From Acidimicrobiia bacterium (GTDB taxonomy: Bacteria > Actinomycetota > Acidimicrobiia > Spongiisociales > JAHEDJ01), in contig DATIPS010000015.1 of assembly GCA_035471805.1 (NCBI GenBank), positions 1-64,000 of the forward strand: a stretch of 64,000 bases of DNA, written 5' to 3'. The position numbers were made by a program, and so were the translations under genes. Shown here in pieces: positions 7,956 through 16,816 of this stretch. Every line of letters starts with the position of its first letter. The first letter of the stretch is position 1. The notes beneath the pieces were generated by a model. That model was not told the DNA's origin and ran no database searches. It was given only the letters and a program-made list of their open reading frames with translations.

Positions 7956-9608
7956 TCAGACGACCTCGAGGTATCCGCACGGACACACCTCAATACACTT
8001 GCCGCACTCCTCACATTCTTCCAGTGAGAGGGTGTAATAGAGTCCCGGCTCCGGATTGAGGACCTTGGTGAAACTCATCGAGGTGCAATACATCCAACAC
8101 TGCTGACACCCCATGCACAGACCGCAGGAGAAGCATCGGCCGACCTCGGTGAGGAACTCCTCCTCGGTGATGGTCGCGGTGGGTTCCGCCGTCGGATTCG
8201 ACAGCGCCTCTTCGACCGTCAGGTGGGGTGGCTGGACGGGAGGCCGGCCCTCCTTGAAATCGAAGTTCACACGGTCGGCTTCGATGGGAGTGGACCGGCG
8301 ACCGTCCGGTGGTGGATTTCCCCTCAGTTTGGCGTGAACGTGCTCGGCCGCTCGCCGGCCGTGAGTTATGGCAGATCCGGCGATGTCCAGCCCGCGCACA
8401 TCTCCGCCCGCCCACATTGCTCCGTCCATTCCTCCGGCATCGGAGGTAGCGATCCAGCCATCCTGGATATCGAAACCTTCCAGGGCCGTCCAATCCGGTT
8501 GCTGGCTGACTGCCGCGATCACGGTGTCCGCCGCCATTTCGAAAACAGCGCCCGGCTCCGGCTCCGGTCGCCGCCTGCCGTCCGGCCCCGCCTCGCCGAG
8601 GCGCATACGCTGCATCCTCAGACCGGTCACCTTGCCGTCGGCACGGACGACCTCGACCGGCCCTGTGAGTAGCTCCAGCGTGATCCCTTCCGCGAGTGCC
8701 TCGTCCACTTCTTCGGGAATGGCAGGCATCTCCGCGCGAGTGCGCCGGTAGACCAACGCAACCTCGGCGCCGGACCGACGAGCCACACGGGCGGCATCGA
8801 CGGCCGTGTTGCCACCACCGACCACGATCACCGTGGATCCGACTTCGACGGTTTGACCATCATTCACGCGGCTCAAGTAGTCGGTGCCCGTGAACACGCC
8901 CGGCCCATCTTCTCCCGGGATACCGAGCATTCGAGGCTGCTGGGCGCCGATGCCCAAATAGAGAATGTCGTGTGCGGCTCGCAGGTCCTCCATCGAGATG
9001 TCGACGCCTATCGAGGTGTTGGTACGAATCTCCACACCCAGTGCGATGATTCGGTCGATCTCCGCGGACAACACCTCCGGCGGGAGCCTGTAGTCGGGTA
9101 CGCCGTAGCGAAGCATTCCACCGGCCATCGGCCGTCGTTCGTACACGGTGACGGAATAGCCGCGCCGCGCCATCTGGTAGGCAAACGACAACCCTGATGG
9201 CCCGGCACCAATCACACCCATGGTCTCGGGCTTCGGCTCTGCGTCGATTACCTCGAGACCCAGACCCTCCTCGATTGCCCAATCACCGAGGAACCGCTCG
9301 AGGGCGTTGATCGCCACTGCTCCGTCGTTCTCCGACCGGTTGCAGCCGAACTCACAGGGATGAGGGCAGATACGGCCGAGAACGCTCGGGAACGGGTTCG
9401 CGTCCGTAATCGTCTGCCAAGCCCGGGCGTAGGCCTGTTGCGTGTCGAGACCCGTCCGGTCACGCTGGGCAACCAGGCCGATCCAGGTGCGGATGTCGCT
9501 GCCCGATGCACAACCGGCCTCGCAAGGAGCGGCCTTTTCAGCCTGCCGCGGCCGGTACTTCGGAATGCCGGTGCTGGTCGCGACCTCGGGACTCACCGGT
9601 TGCATCAC
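7956..9608 (-). CDS. GltD-like FAD/NAD(P) oxidoreductase fused to Fe-S cluster domains
   Basis: Protein of 550 aa. N-terminal cysteine segments (CEAGCASG and CPHPCEFGCNR) are as in glutamate synthase small subunits. The FAD Rossmann motif is GAGPSGLSFAYQMARRG (about residue 134) and the NAD(P) motif VVGGGNTAVDAARVARRSG (about 265). The C-terminus carries a ferredoxin-type part with CFSCGLCMGCQQCWMYC and CEECGKCIEVCPCG, able to hold 4Fe-4S clusters. It probably moves electrons between NAD(P)H and an iron-sulfur partner; no large GltB subunit is present. The start is GTG 9608 (GTGA overlap with the upstream stop) or ATG 9605. It is the last gene of a three-gene operon. Confidence 0.85.
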   Translation of the reverse strand: MMQPVSPEVATSTGIPKYRPRQAEKAAPCEAGCASGSDIRTWIGLVAQRDRTGLDTQQAYARAWQTITDANPFPSVLGRICPHPCEFGCNRSENDGAVAINALERFLGDWAIEEGLGLEVIDAEPKPETMGVIGAGPSGLSFAYQMARRGYSVTVYERRPMAGGMLRYGVPDYRLPPEVLSAEIDRIIALGVEIRTNTSIGVDISMEDLRAAHDILYLGIGAQQPRMLGIPGEDGPGVFTGTDYLSRVNDGQTVEVGSTVIVVGGGNTAVDAARVARRSGAEVALVYRRTRAEMPAIPEEVDEALAEGITLELLTGPVEVVRADGKVTGLRMQRMRLGEAGPDGRRRPEPEPGAVFEMAADTVIAAVSQQPDWTALEGFDIQDGWIATSDAGGMDGAMWAGGDVRGLDIAGSAITHGRRAAEHVHAKLRGNPPPDGRRSTPIEADRVNFDFKEGRPPVQPPHLTVEEALSNPTAEPTATITEEEFLTEVGRCFSCGLCMGCQQCWMYCTSMSFTKVLNPEPGLYYTLSLEECEECGKCIEVCPCGYLEVV

Positions 9609-9988
9609 GAAGAGTCGTCCCTTCGTGCGGAGACTTGATCGTTGAGGTCGCGAACCCGTGAAGACATAGCCCGGAGCAGGTTGTATGCAAGAAGGGGATC
9701 CTCGCTGATCCGCTTCAGGAGGGTCCGCTTGTCGATGGTCAGCACTCTTGCCTCACCCAGAGCCCGGACCGTGGCCGAGCGGAGTTCCTTGTCGAACAGG
9801 GCCATCTCACCAAAGAAGTCACGGGATTCCAACACCGAAACCCTTCTTTGAAGACCGTTCGACTCCAGCACGACCTCGACCTTACCCGACTGCACGACGA
9901 ACATCTGCTCACCGACATCGCCCTGTTGCACTATCACTTCGCCGTCGCCGAAGACCTTGCCTAGTTCACCTCTCCGTCTGCTGGGCAT
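9605..9988 (-). CDS. cyclic nucleotide-binding domain protein
   Basis: Small protein of 127 aa consisting of one Crp-type cyclic nucleotide-binding domain with no DNA-binding domain. The phosphate-binding cassette FFGEMALFDKELRSATVRAL is intact, including the glutamate and arginine that contact the nucleotide, so ligand binding is plausible. ATG 9988 has AAAGGAG about 12 nt upstream, inside the 3' end of the preceding flavoprotein gene; the next gene starts within its stop. Sandwiched between two flavoproteins, it may be a regulatory subunit of a redox complex, which is an inference from context only. Confidence 0.85.
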   Translation of the reverse strand: MPSRRRGELGKVFGDGEVIVQQGDVGEQMFVVQSGKVEVVLESNGLQRRVSVLESRDFFGEMALFDKELRSATVRALGEARVLTIDKRTLLKRISEDPLLAYNLLRAMSSRVRDLNDQVSARRDDSS

Positions 9989-9993
9989 ATGAG

Positions 9994-11334
9994 TCAACTC
10001 TCCTTTTGTTGGCGCCGGACGCCGGTTGCCAGGCTCTTGGCCAGACCGAGCAGGAATCCCGGGCGGAGGGCGTTGAAGAAGACGTCGCGGTAGGGTGCGC
10101 TCCCCGTGAACATGTTCCACAGCACACCGCTCATGTGGCGGCCCTTGGGACGCCGCTGCTCCCCTGCCGTCATGCGCAACACTGCTTTCCGGACGTACTT
10201 GCTCTTCCGCACGGCAATCGTGAAGAAGAAGATCAACTTCCCAAACATATTGTCGGTGGCGATCGCCCGGCAGGTCGGGAAGTAGTGGGTTTCGAAGTCG
10301 TCCGTCGAGATTCCATGGACGACCGCCGTTTCGGCCGCCGCCTTCCCAGTCCGATACGCGGCGCCGATCCCGTCCTTGTAGAGACGCGTTATCCCCGCGT
10401 CCCCGACCAGGACAACCCGTTCGCCGAAGGGGCGTTCGGGGCCCTTGACATTGATAACCGGGGCGCAGGAGCAGACCGCAGGGACAGAATCGGCGGGGAG
10501 GACTTCCCTCACCTCCGGCGAATCCAGGAATCGCTTGACCAGATCGTCGTCGATCTCCTCGCCGAGCATTGCCAGCGTCACGTAGTCGCCCTTTGGAATC
10601 AGAGCGGCGAACTCGAGGCGGGGAATATCGAGTAGGAACACGTGCATCGAATCCCCGAGCGTTTCGAGGATTCTGTCCGCGCCGAGTTTGAACTCGGTGA
10701 TGAATGTGCGGGAGACTTCCGGCTTTCCCTCCGCAGCACTCCCGTCGAGGAGCATGTGGAAGTTGCTGTTCACGCCGCAGGCGACGGCAACGAGGTCGTA
10801 GGTGGTGCGTCCCTCGTTCGTGATTACGACGGGTAGATCGCCGGCGCGCTCGAGGCCGACGACCAACTGGTGAACGAGCAGGGCACCTTCCTTCTCGCAG
10901 ATCTGCTGAAGGTACCCGTCGAAACTGTCCCAGGGCATGTCCACGGCCGTGCGCGGTCCGTTGCCACGATAGATGGCGGCAATTCGTTGCTCTTCGACGG
11001 GGGACTCGATTTCGACGCTGCCGGCGTCCATATGCAATACGTAGGAGTAGATGCCCCTTTGCACCACCGAGGGCGGGAGGTTGATCCCCTCGGTTGCCAG
11101 CATCTGCACGAGGGACTCGGAGACTATGCCTCCGCAGTGGTTGCAGCCGGCCGGTCCACAGTGTGTGAAGTGACGGGGCTCGTAGATGTCCACGCTGATG
11201 TCGAGATCGATGGTATTGGCGAGACGGAGAAGGAAGTAAGCGAAGAAAGACCCGGCGGGTCCGCCTCCGATCACCGCGACCCGGGAACCGTCGTTGAGTG
11301 TTGCACCACCATCCGAAGACGAACTCTCCGCCAA
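9994..11334 (-). CDS. FAD-dependent oxidoreductase, geranylgeranyl-reductase family
   Basis: Flavoprotein of about 446 aa from the assumed start. The FAD dinucleotide motif AVIGGGPAGSFFAYFLLR is near the N-terminus. A distinctive cysteine segment, CGPAGCNHCGGIVSESLVQ, follows, and the second FAD contact GERVVLVGDAGITRLYKDG lies in the C-terminal half; this is the layout of GGR/UbiH-like oxidoreductases. TTG 11334 is a working choice because an open frame continues upstream without family similarity; the start is uncertain. It is the first gene of the operon with the cyclic-nucleotide-binding and GltD-like proteins. The substrate is unknown; CxxxC-xx-C may hold metal or be redox-active. Confidence 0.75.
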   Translation of the reverse strand: MAESSSSDGGATLNDGSRVAVIGGGPAGSFFAYFLLRLANTIDLDISVDIYEPRHFTHCGPAGCNHCGGIVSESLVQMLATEGINLPPSVVQRGIYSYVLHMDAGSVEIESPVEEQRIAAIYRGNGPRTAVDMPWDSFDGYLQQICEKEGALLVHQLVVGLERAGDLPVVITNEGRTTYDLVAVACGVNSNFHMLLDGSAAEGKPEVSRTFITEFKLGADRILETLGDSMHVFLLDIPRLEFAALIPKGDYVTLAMLGEEIDDDLVKRFLDSPEVREVLPADSVPAVCSCAPVINVKGPERPFGERVVLVGDAGITRLYKDGIGAAYRTGKAAAETAVVHGISTDDFETHYFPTCRAIATDNMFGKLIFFFTIAVRKSKYVRKAVLRMTAGEQRRPKGRHMSGVLWNMFTGSAPYRDVFFNALRPGFLLGLAKSLATGVRRQQKES

Positions 11335-11659
11335 ATGGCGAATCGACCGCCTCGCACCTCGCGTCCGCTGCCGCAACCCACTCACCCGACTCTCCCGGTC
11401 TGGATGGCTCCCTTTTGTCCTCACCGGTTGGCCGACGACCGAAAACCCGCCCGATCGACCAACGGATCGCCCTAGGCTAATCGAACTAGTGCTTCGCGTG
11501 TCGACGGTTTCAGCTCCTGGAGCCGGAAACGGAAGACCGTCGAGGTCCGGTGTATCTGCCCCCGGACGGCGCCCGGATCGACCGGCCGGATGGGACGATG
11601 CGGAACCGACCATCGGCCTCGCACCCCGGGACGGCAAGTCGCGATATCGTGTCTCGATC
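11335..11659. other. 325-bp gap between divergent genes
   Basis: It contains the leader regions of the flavoprotein operon (minus) and the acetyltransferase (plus). A hairpin at 11507-11530 pairs GTTTC/GAAAC and GCTCC/GGAGC. Reading frames through this gap show no protein-family similarity that I recognise. Promoters could not be assigned with confidence. Confidence 0.4.
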
Positions 11660-12211
11660 ATGGAGATCCACCCCGCAACACCCGACAGGTGGCCGGACCT
11701 GGAGCAACTGTTCGGCCCGAACGGTGCCTACTCCGGTTGCTGGTGCATGTGGTGGCGGGTGTCGAACAGGGAGTTCGAATCCCAAGCTGGTTCCGGCCTG
11801 AGGGCCCTCTTGAAGGAGCTCGTTGACCACGGCCCGGTCCCCGGCCTTCTCGCCTACCGGAACGGAGAGGCGGTGGGGTGGGTATCGCTCGGAGACCGTA
11901 GCGAATTCGGCAGGCTGAATCGATCCCCGAAACTCAAGCCCATCGACGATCGCCGGGTCTGCTCGGTTGTGTGTTTCTTCATCCGCCGGGACCAGCGGCG
12001 GAGTGGTGCCGCGTCGGCGCTACTCGATGGTGCTGTGGAGGTGGCGCGAACGCGCGGATACGACCAGATCGAGGGTTACCCCATCGACACATCCGCGGGA
12101 GCCCGGGGCGCGGCTGAGCTGTTCACCGGCACCCTCGACCTGTTCGAGCGGGCCGGATTCGTCGAGACGCTGCGGCGGGGAGGACGTCCCATCGTGCGCC
12201 GCCAACCGTGA
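11660..12211 (+). CDS. GNAT-family N-acetyltransferase
   Basis: Protein of 183 aa beginning at ATG 11660. The acetyl-CoA-binding region is recognisable as VCSVVCFFIRRDQRRSGAAS followed by an ALLDGAVEVARTRG helix, and the C-terminal FERAGF segment is typical of GNAT enzymes. The early GCWCMWWRVSNREFE segment recalls small actinobacterial GNAT proteins of unknown substrate. It stands alone, divergent from the flavoprotein operon and convergent with the DMT exporter. The acceptor substrate cannot be deduced. Confidence 0.8.
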   Translation: MEIHPATPDRWPDLEQLFGPNGAYSGCWCMWWRVSNREFESQAGSGLRALLKELVDHGPVPGLLAYRNGEAVGWVSLGDRSEFGRLNRSPKLKPIDDRRVCSVVCFFIRRDQRRSGAASALLDGAVEVARTRGYDQIEGYPIDTSAGARGAAELFTGTLDLFERAGFVETLRRGGRPIVRRQP

Positions 12212-12237
12212 GTCGAGCCGGAGCCGGCCGCCACCCC

Positions 12238-12257
12238 GGACCGGTTGGGCCGGTTCC
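12238..12257. terminator. possible bidirectional hairpin between convergent genes
   Basis: GGACCGG and CCGGTTCC pair with one bulge around a short loop, touching the stop of the DMT gene. There is no U-tract. Position between convergent genes is the main support. Confidence 0.3.
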
Positions 12258-13207
12258 TACGACTTCGCACCTGGCGGGAGTTCCCTTCCGGCGGTGGCTT
12301 TCCCTCCGGCCTCCAGCCGGGCAGCACCCGGCCGTCGCCCGCTGAGAATCAACCCGAGGGCGATCACCACCGTCCCCGCCACGTGATATAGCTCCAGAGA
12401 CTCCCCGAGAAAGACCACCGCCAGCAACGCCGCGAACACCGGCATGAGACTCATATACGGCCCGGCTCGAACGGCGCCGATCAGCTCCACACCCTTGTTC
12501 CATGCCAGATAGGCCAGCACCGAGGCAAACAGCCCGACGTAGACGATGGTCAGCAGATGCCCCGGAGTGACGTCGAAGCCTCCCTGCGTGGCGAGTTCAA
12601 CGAGGTACAACACGAGCAGAATCGGGATTCCCAGCACGGTGATGGCGAGCACGAAACCGAGGGGGCTCAAATCGTCACGGCGATCCCGGAGAACCACCGA
12701 ATAGAGGGCCCACGCCACCACCGCGGCAAGGATCAGGAGATCTCCCGACGAGAAGGCGAAAGAGGCCAGAACCTCGAGATCGGCACGAGTCAGGATCAGC
12801 AATACGCCGAGTACCGAAATGGCGATGCCCAGCGCCTGCATCACGTTGATCCGGTCCCGATGCACCAAGACCGCCACGAGAGGAATGATCACAGGTGAGG
12901 TGGCAACGAGAAGCGTGGCGTTGATGGCAGTCGTAGTGGCGAGACCCACGTACACGAAAACATGGAACAAAACGGTTCCGGTTAGCGCGACGAGCGCAAA
13001 CCAGCCTGGATTGTCCCGAACCTGACTCCGCTTCGACCAGACCTCCCTACCGGCGAGAGGCACGAGCACCAGGAGGGCGACGACCCACCGGTAGAAACTG
13101 AGAGTGAGGGGCGGCAAAGACGATGAAACGGCCCGGGCGACGATGAAGTTGCCGCCCCAGAACGCGGCGGCCGCGCTCAACAGCACGGGAGCGGGCAGAC
13201 GCTTCAT
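12257..13207 (-). CDS. EamA/DMT-family transporter
   Basis: Integral membrane protein of 316 aa with about ten hydrophobic helices in two EamA repeats (about residues 8-140 and 152-290), the usual drug/metabolite-transporter length. The first repeat opens with FWGGNFIVARAVSSSLPPLT, a common DMT signature, and the second ends with FLGESLELYHVAGTVVIALG. It probably exports amino acids or another small metabolite; the substrate cannot be told from sequence. It is a single gene, in the same direction as mfd, with about 46 bp separating its start from the mfd stop. Confidence 0.9.
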   Translation of the reverse strand: MKRLPAPVLLSAAAAFWGGNFIVARAVSSSLPPLTLSFYRWVVALLVLVPLAGREVWSKRSQVRDNPGWFALVALTGTVLFHVFVYVGLATTTAINATLLVATSPVIIPLVAVLVHRDRINVMQALGIAISVLGVLLILTRADLEVLASFAFSSGDLLILAAVVAWALYSVVLRDRRDDLSPLGFVLAITVLGIPILLVLYLVELATQGGFDVTPGHLLTIVYVGLFASVLAYLAWNKGVELIGAVRAGPYMSLMPVFAALLAVVFLGESLELYHVAGTVVIALGLILSGRRPGAARLEAGGKATAGRELPPGAKS

Positions 13208-13253
13208 CGGCGCAGCGTAGCGAGCGGGGTACTTCTCGCGGCGTCCGCGCTCC

Positions 13254-16200
13254 CTATCCCTCTTCGGGCCACATCTTCTTGAAGAAGGCGATCAGATCGC
13301 CCACGACTCTTGCATCAGGCGGAGCCGGCAGGAACACCAGTCCTTCCTCCGCCTTGAGCACGGATTGTGGAGCTATGCGCTGCAACCTGACTTCCTGGCT
13401 CGCGGAGAGATCGACGGGAGAGAGCCGCACCTCCCGTCGGAGTTGCACGATTTCGGCAATACCGGTGCGGATCGCTTCCGCCCGCAATCGGGCGATATCG
13501 ATCAGCGCCAGTGCGGCGTCGGGCAATGGTCCGTAGCGGTCGGCCCACTCGGTGACAACGTCGTCCACCTCTTCGTTGGTGGCGGCTGCGGCCAACCTGC
13601 GGTAGGCCTCGATGCGAGCGAGCTGATCCTCGATGTATCCGTCCGGGAGATGTGCGTTGACCGGCAGATCGATTCTGATCTCCGCTTCGCCGGCCTTGTC
13701 TACCGGCGTTCCCTCGAGCTCTCCCACTGCCTCCGCCACCAGCTGGGTGTACAGGTCGAAACCGACCGCACTTATGTGCCCCGACTGCACCTCGCCGAGC
13801 ATCGATCCGGCTCCGCGGATCTCGAGGTCGCGAAGGGCCAAGTGGAAACCGCTGCCGAGGTCGGTGTGCTCGCCGATGGCTTCGAGACGGCGATAGGCAT
13901 CCTCGGAGAGAGACTGCTCGGGAGGGTGGAAGAGGTAGGCATAGGCGCGCTGACTCGACCGACCGACCCGTCCCCGGAGTTGGTACAGCTGTGCGAGGCC
14001 GAGCAGATCCGCCCGCTCGACGATGAGCGTGTTGACCTGCGGCAGATCCAGACCGGACTCGATGATGGTGGTGGCCACCAGAACGTCGTATTTGCGGCTC
14101 CAGAAGTCGAGCATCACCTGCTCGAGCTGGCCTTCGGACATCTGACCGTGGGCAACCGCGCACCGGGCGTTGGGGACCAGTTGCCGGATCCGTGCCACCG
14201 CCCGGTCGATCGATTGCACTCGATTGTGTACGTAGAACACCTGCCCCTCCCGCAGCATCTCCCGGCGGATCGCCGCCGAAACTGCCTGCTCATCGAAGGG
14301 CCCCACGTAGGTGAGGATCGGATGGCGATCTTCAGGAGCAGTTCGAATGTGGCTCACGTCGCGGATTCCGGTCAGGGCCATCTCGAGAGTTCGAGGGATT
14401 GGTGTGGCGGTCAGCGTGAGCACGTCTACCCCTACGCGGAACCGCTTGATCTGATCCTTCGCCTTGACTCCGAAACGCTGCTCCTCGTCGATGATGAGCA
14501 GTCCCAGATTCTTGAACTGGATGTCCTGTGACAGGAGCCGATGCGTCGCTATGACAACGTCGGTCTCCCCCGTGGCGAGTTTGGCCACGACCTCCCGCTG
14601 TTGCTTCGATGTGAGGAAGCGGCTCAGCATCTCGACCCTGGTCGGGTAGGCATCGAATCGTTCGGAGAAGGTCTGGAAGTGCTGCTGTGCCAGGAGGGTC
14701 GTCGGGCACAGGACGGCTACTTGCTTCCCGTCCATGACGGCTTTGAATGCGGCCCGCACCCCCACTTCGGTCTTGCCGAAACCCACATCACCGAATATGA
14801 GCCGATCCATGGGCTTGTCGGCTTCCATATCGACCTTCACGTCGCCGATGGCGACCAGTTGATCGGTCGTCTCTTCGTAGGGAAAGGCGGCCTCCATCTC
14901 GCGCTGCCACGGCGTGTCGGGGCTGTGGGCATGCCCGGTCGCGGCGGCTCTGGCCCTGTGCAGCGCCACCACCTGCTCGGCAACCGCGGCGACCGCCTTG
15001 CGAATCCGACTCCTCGTCTTCGCCCAGTCCGAGCCGCCCATCCGCGACAACCTCGGAGCCTCTCCTCCCGTGTACTTCTTGACTGCAGCCAGTTGATCCG
15101 TCGGCACATAGAGCTTGTCCTCGGCGGCATAGGCGACGACCAGGTAGTCCCTTTCGATCCCGGCAATCGTCCTCGTGGCGAGACCTTCGAAACGGCCGAT
15201 CCCGTGGCGGAAATGCACCACATAATCGCCCTCTGTGAGATCCCGGTAGCGAGCTCCGTCGTCGGCTTCGCGACGGGCGGTAACCCGGCGGTGAGCGCGC
15301 CGCCGTCCCGCGATCGATTGCTCGCCGAGCACCCCGACCCGCAGCTGGGGCAACATGAAACCTTGATGGATACCGACACCGATGGCCGCCGTCTCGACAC
15401 GTTCGAGAGAATCTCTGCGGGGCACGTCGAGACCGGCCTCGCCGAGCAGCCGGACGACCCGATCGGCTGCAGCATTGCCGTCCATGGCGATGACGACCTC
15501 GTTGCGGCCGGCGATCCAACGGTTGATGGCTTTGGCGACCGACTCGGCATCGCCGGGAGTGGCATCGAGGGAACGCATCTCGAGCACCGTGTCGTCCGGC
15601 CCGGCCGCCAGAGGCGGTGCTTCAACGATCTGCCTGCCGCGGAGGGAATCTTCCAGGGCGAGATACAGAGCCGGATGGTCGCCTGCCTCCGGCGCTCCGT
15701 GGCCCCACGTCGGAGCGAGAGCGGCGGCCATCTCTGCTTCCTCCTTGAGGAGGTCTCGACTCCGATCCACCGACCGGACCGGATCGAACAGAATGATCGG
15801 CGACCCCGCGGCCAGTTCCGTCACCACCGTGTTCTCGGGCGCTATCCACGGCAGCCACGATTCCATGCCCGAGAAGAGATGGCCTTCCGCCATCCGCTCC
15901 CACGTTGCAGCCGCCCAGGGTTCTCGCTGCAGCAGAGCCCCGGCCGCCGCCCGAGCATGCGCGTCCGGCCGCAACTCTCTGGCGGGATAGGCGATCAATC
16001 CATCGACCGAATCGGTCGAGCGCTGAGTGCCGATCGAGAACTGTCGGACGGACTCGACCTCATCACCCCAGAACTCCAGCCGAACCGGATCGTCGGCCTG
16101 TGCGGGGAAGACGTCGATCAAACCACCTCGCACGCTGAACTCGCCACGGCTCTCCACACGATCCGTGCGGTGATAGCCGAACTCGGCGAGTCGCGTGACG

Positions 16201-16625
16201 AGCAGATCGAATCCGGCTTCCTTTCCGGCGGCGGCGATGATCGGGCGCACCGAGGAGGGGCTGACACGCTGCGTGGCCGCCCGTACCGAGCCGACGACGA
16301 TCGTCCCGGGCTCGCCGACGTCCAGAAGGTCTCTTGCTCTCGCCCGCGCGGCCATTGTCGTCACATTGGGTGAGACATGCTCGAACGGCAGCGTCTCCCA
16401 CGCCGGAAGCAAGGCGGCCGTTTCCGTGAACAGGGCAAGATCATCGACCAGGTCGACGGCGTCGAGTTCACCCGGAACGATGACGAGAAGGGGCCGGTCG
16501 GCTCTGGCGGCCATCCCGGCGACCAGATAGGCGCGAGCGCCCGGAGCGACGACCAGCCGGGCAGACGGCTTCGGAAGAAGATCAGCGCGCCAGCGGTCGA
16601 CGAGCGGGGCAAGCGGAGCGGGCAT
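13254..16625 (-). CDS. mfd: transcription-repair coupling factor Mfd
   Basis: Mfd of 1123 aa, normal length. It displaces stalled RNA polymerase and recruits UvrA to template-strand lesions. Order: UvrB-like N-terminal region (about 1-350), RNAP-interacting CarD-like domain ([17 protein letters not shown]), RecG-type ATPase with Walker [21 protein letters not shown] box (IIDEEQRFG), [16 protein letters not shown], the R-rich motif [16 protein letters not shown], and a C-terminal TRCF domain. ATG 16625 begins [12 protein letters not shown]; longer upstream frames run into the divergent ABC promoter. It is transcribed divergently from the ABC exporter. Confidence 0.97.
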   Translation of the reverse strand: MPAPLAPLVDRWRADLLPKPSARLVVAPGARAYLVAGMAARADRPLLVIVPGELDAVDLVDDLALFTETAALLPAWETLPFEHVSPNVTTMAARARARDLLDVGEPGTIVVGSVRAATQRVSPSSVRPIIAAAGKEAGFDLLVTRLAEFGYHRTDRVESRGEFSVRGGLIDVFPAQADDPVRLEFWGDEVESVRQFSIGTQRSTDSVDGLIAYPARELRPDAHARAAAGALLQREPWAAATWERMAEGHLFSGMESWLPWIAPENTVVTELAAGSPIILFDPVRSVDRSRDLLKEEAEMAAALAPTWGHGAPEAGDHPALYLALEDSLRGRQIVEAPPLAAGPDDTVLEMRSLDATPGDAESVAKAINRWIAGRNEVVIAMDGNAAADRVVRLLGEAGLDVPRRDSLERVETAAIGVGIHQGFMLPQLRVGVLGEQSIAGRRRAHRRVTARREADDGARYRDLTEGDYVVHFRHGIGRFEGLATRTIAGIERDYLVVAYAAEDKLYVPTDQLAAVKKYTGGEAPRLSRMGGSDWAKTRSRIRKAVAAVAEQVVALHRARAAATGHAHSPDTPWQREMEAAFPYEETTDQLVAIGDVKVDMEADKPMDRLIFGDVGFGKTEVGVRAAFKAVMDGKQVAVLCPTTLLAQQHFQTFSERFDAYPTRVEMLSRFLTSKQQREVVAKLATGETDVVIATHRLLSQDIQFKNLGLLIIDEEQRFGVKAKDQIKRFRVGVDVLTLTATPIPRTLEMALTGIRDVSHIRTAPEDRHPILTYVGPFDEQAVSAAIRREMLREGQVFYVHNRVQSIDRAVARIRQLVPNARCAVAHGQMSEGQLEQVMLDFWSRKYDVLVATTIIESGLDLPQVNTLIVERADLLGLAQLYQLRGRVGRSSQRAYAYLFHPPEQSLSEDAYRRLEAIGEHTDLGSGFHLALRDLEIRGAGSMLGEVQSGHISAVGFDLYTQLVAEAVGELEGTPVDKAGEAEIRIDLPVNAHLPDGYIEDQLARIEAYRRLAAAATNEEVDDVVTEWADRYGPLPDAALALIDIARLRAEAIRTGIAEIVQLRREVRLSPVDLSASQEVRLQRIAPQSVLKAEEGLVFLPAPPDARVVGDLIAFFKKMWPEEG

Positions 16626-16816
16626 GCGAGCAAGCGTAGCGAGTGAAACGCGACCGGGAACAACGCGAGCCGGAGGGTCGGGCGGGTTCCACGCGGCAAC
16701 CGGCGATTTGTCGGCGACACCCGGATGGAGGTGCCGGTGGATGCTCGGAGAATCCACGGAGGCGCCAAGAAAACACCGACCTGCGCCGAATACGGTCGGC
16801 CTAATCTGCTCCCTTG

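Noticed and set aside
14541-16373. 610-codon plus-strand frame inside mfd
   Set aside because: Antisense shadow of mfd, no recognisable motifs.
16626-16816. N-terminal extension of mfd to 16904
   Set aside because: The 93 extra codons overlap the divergent ABC gene and do not resemble Mfd.
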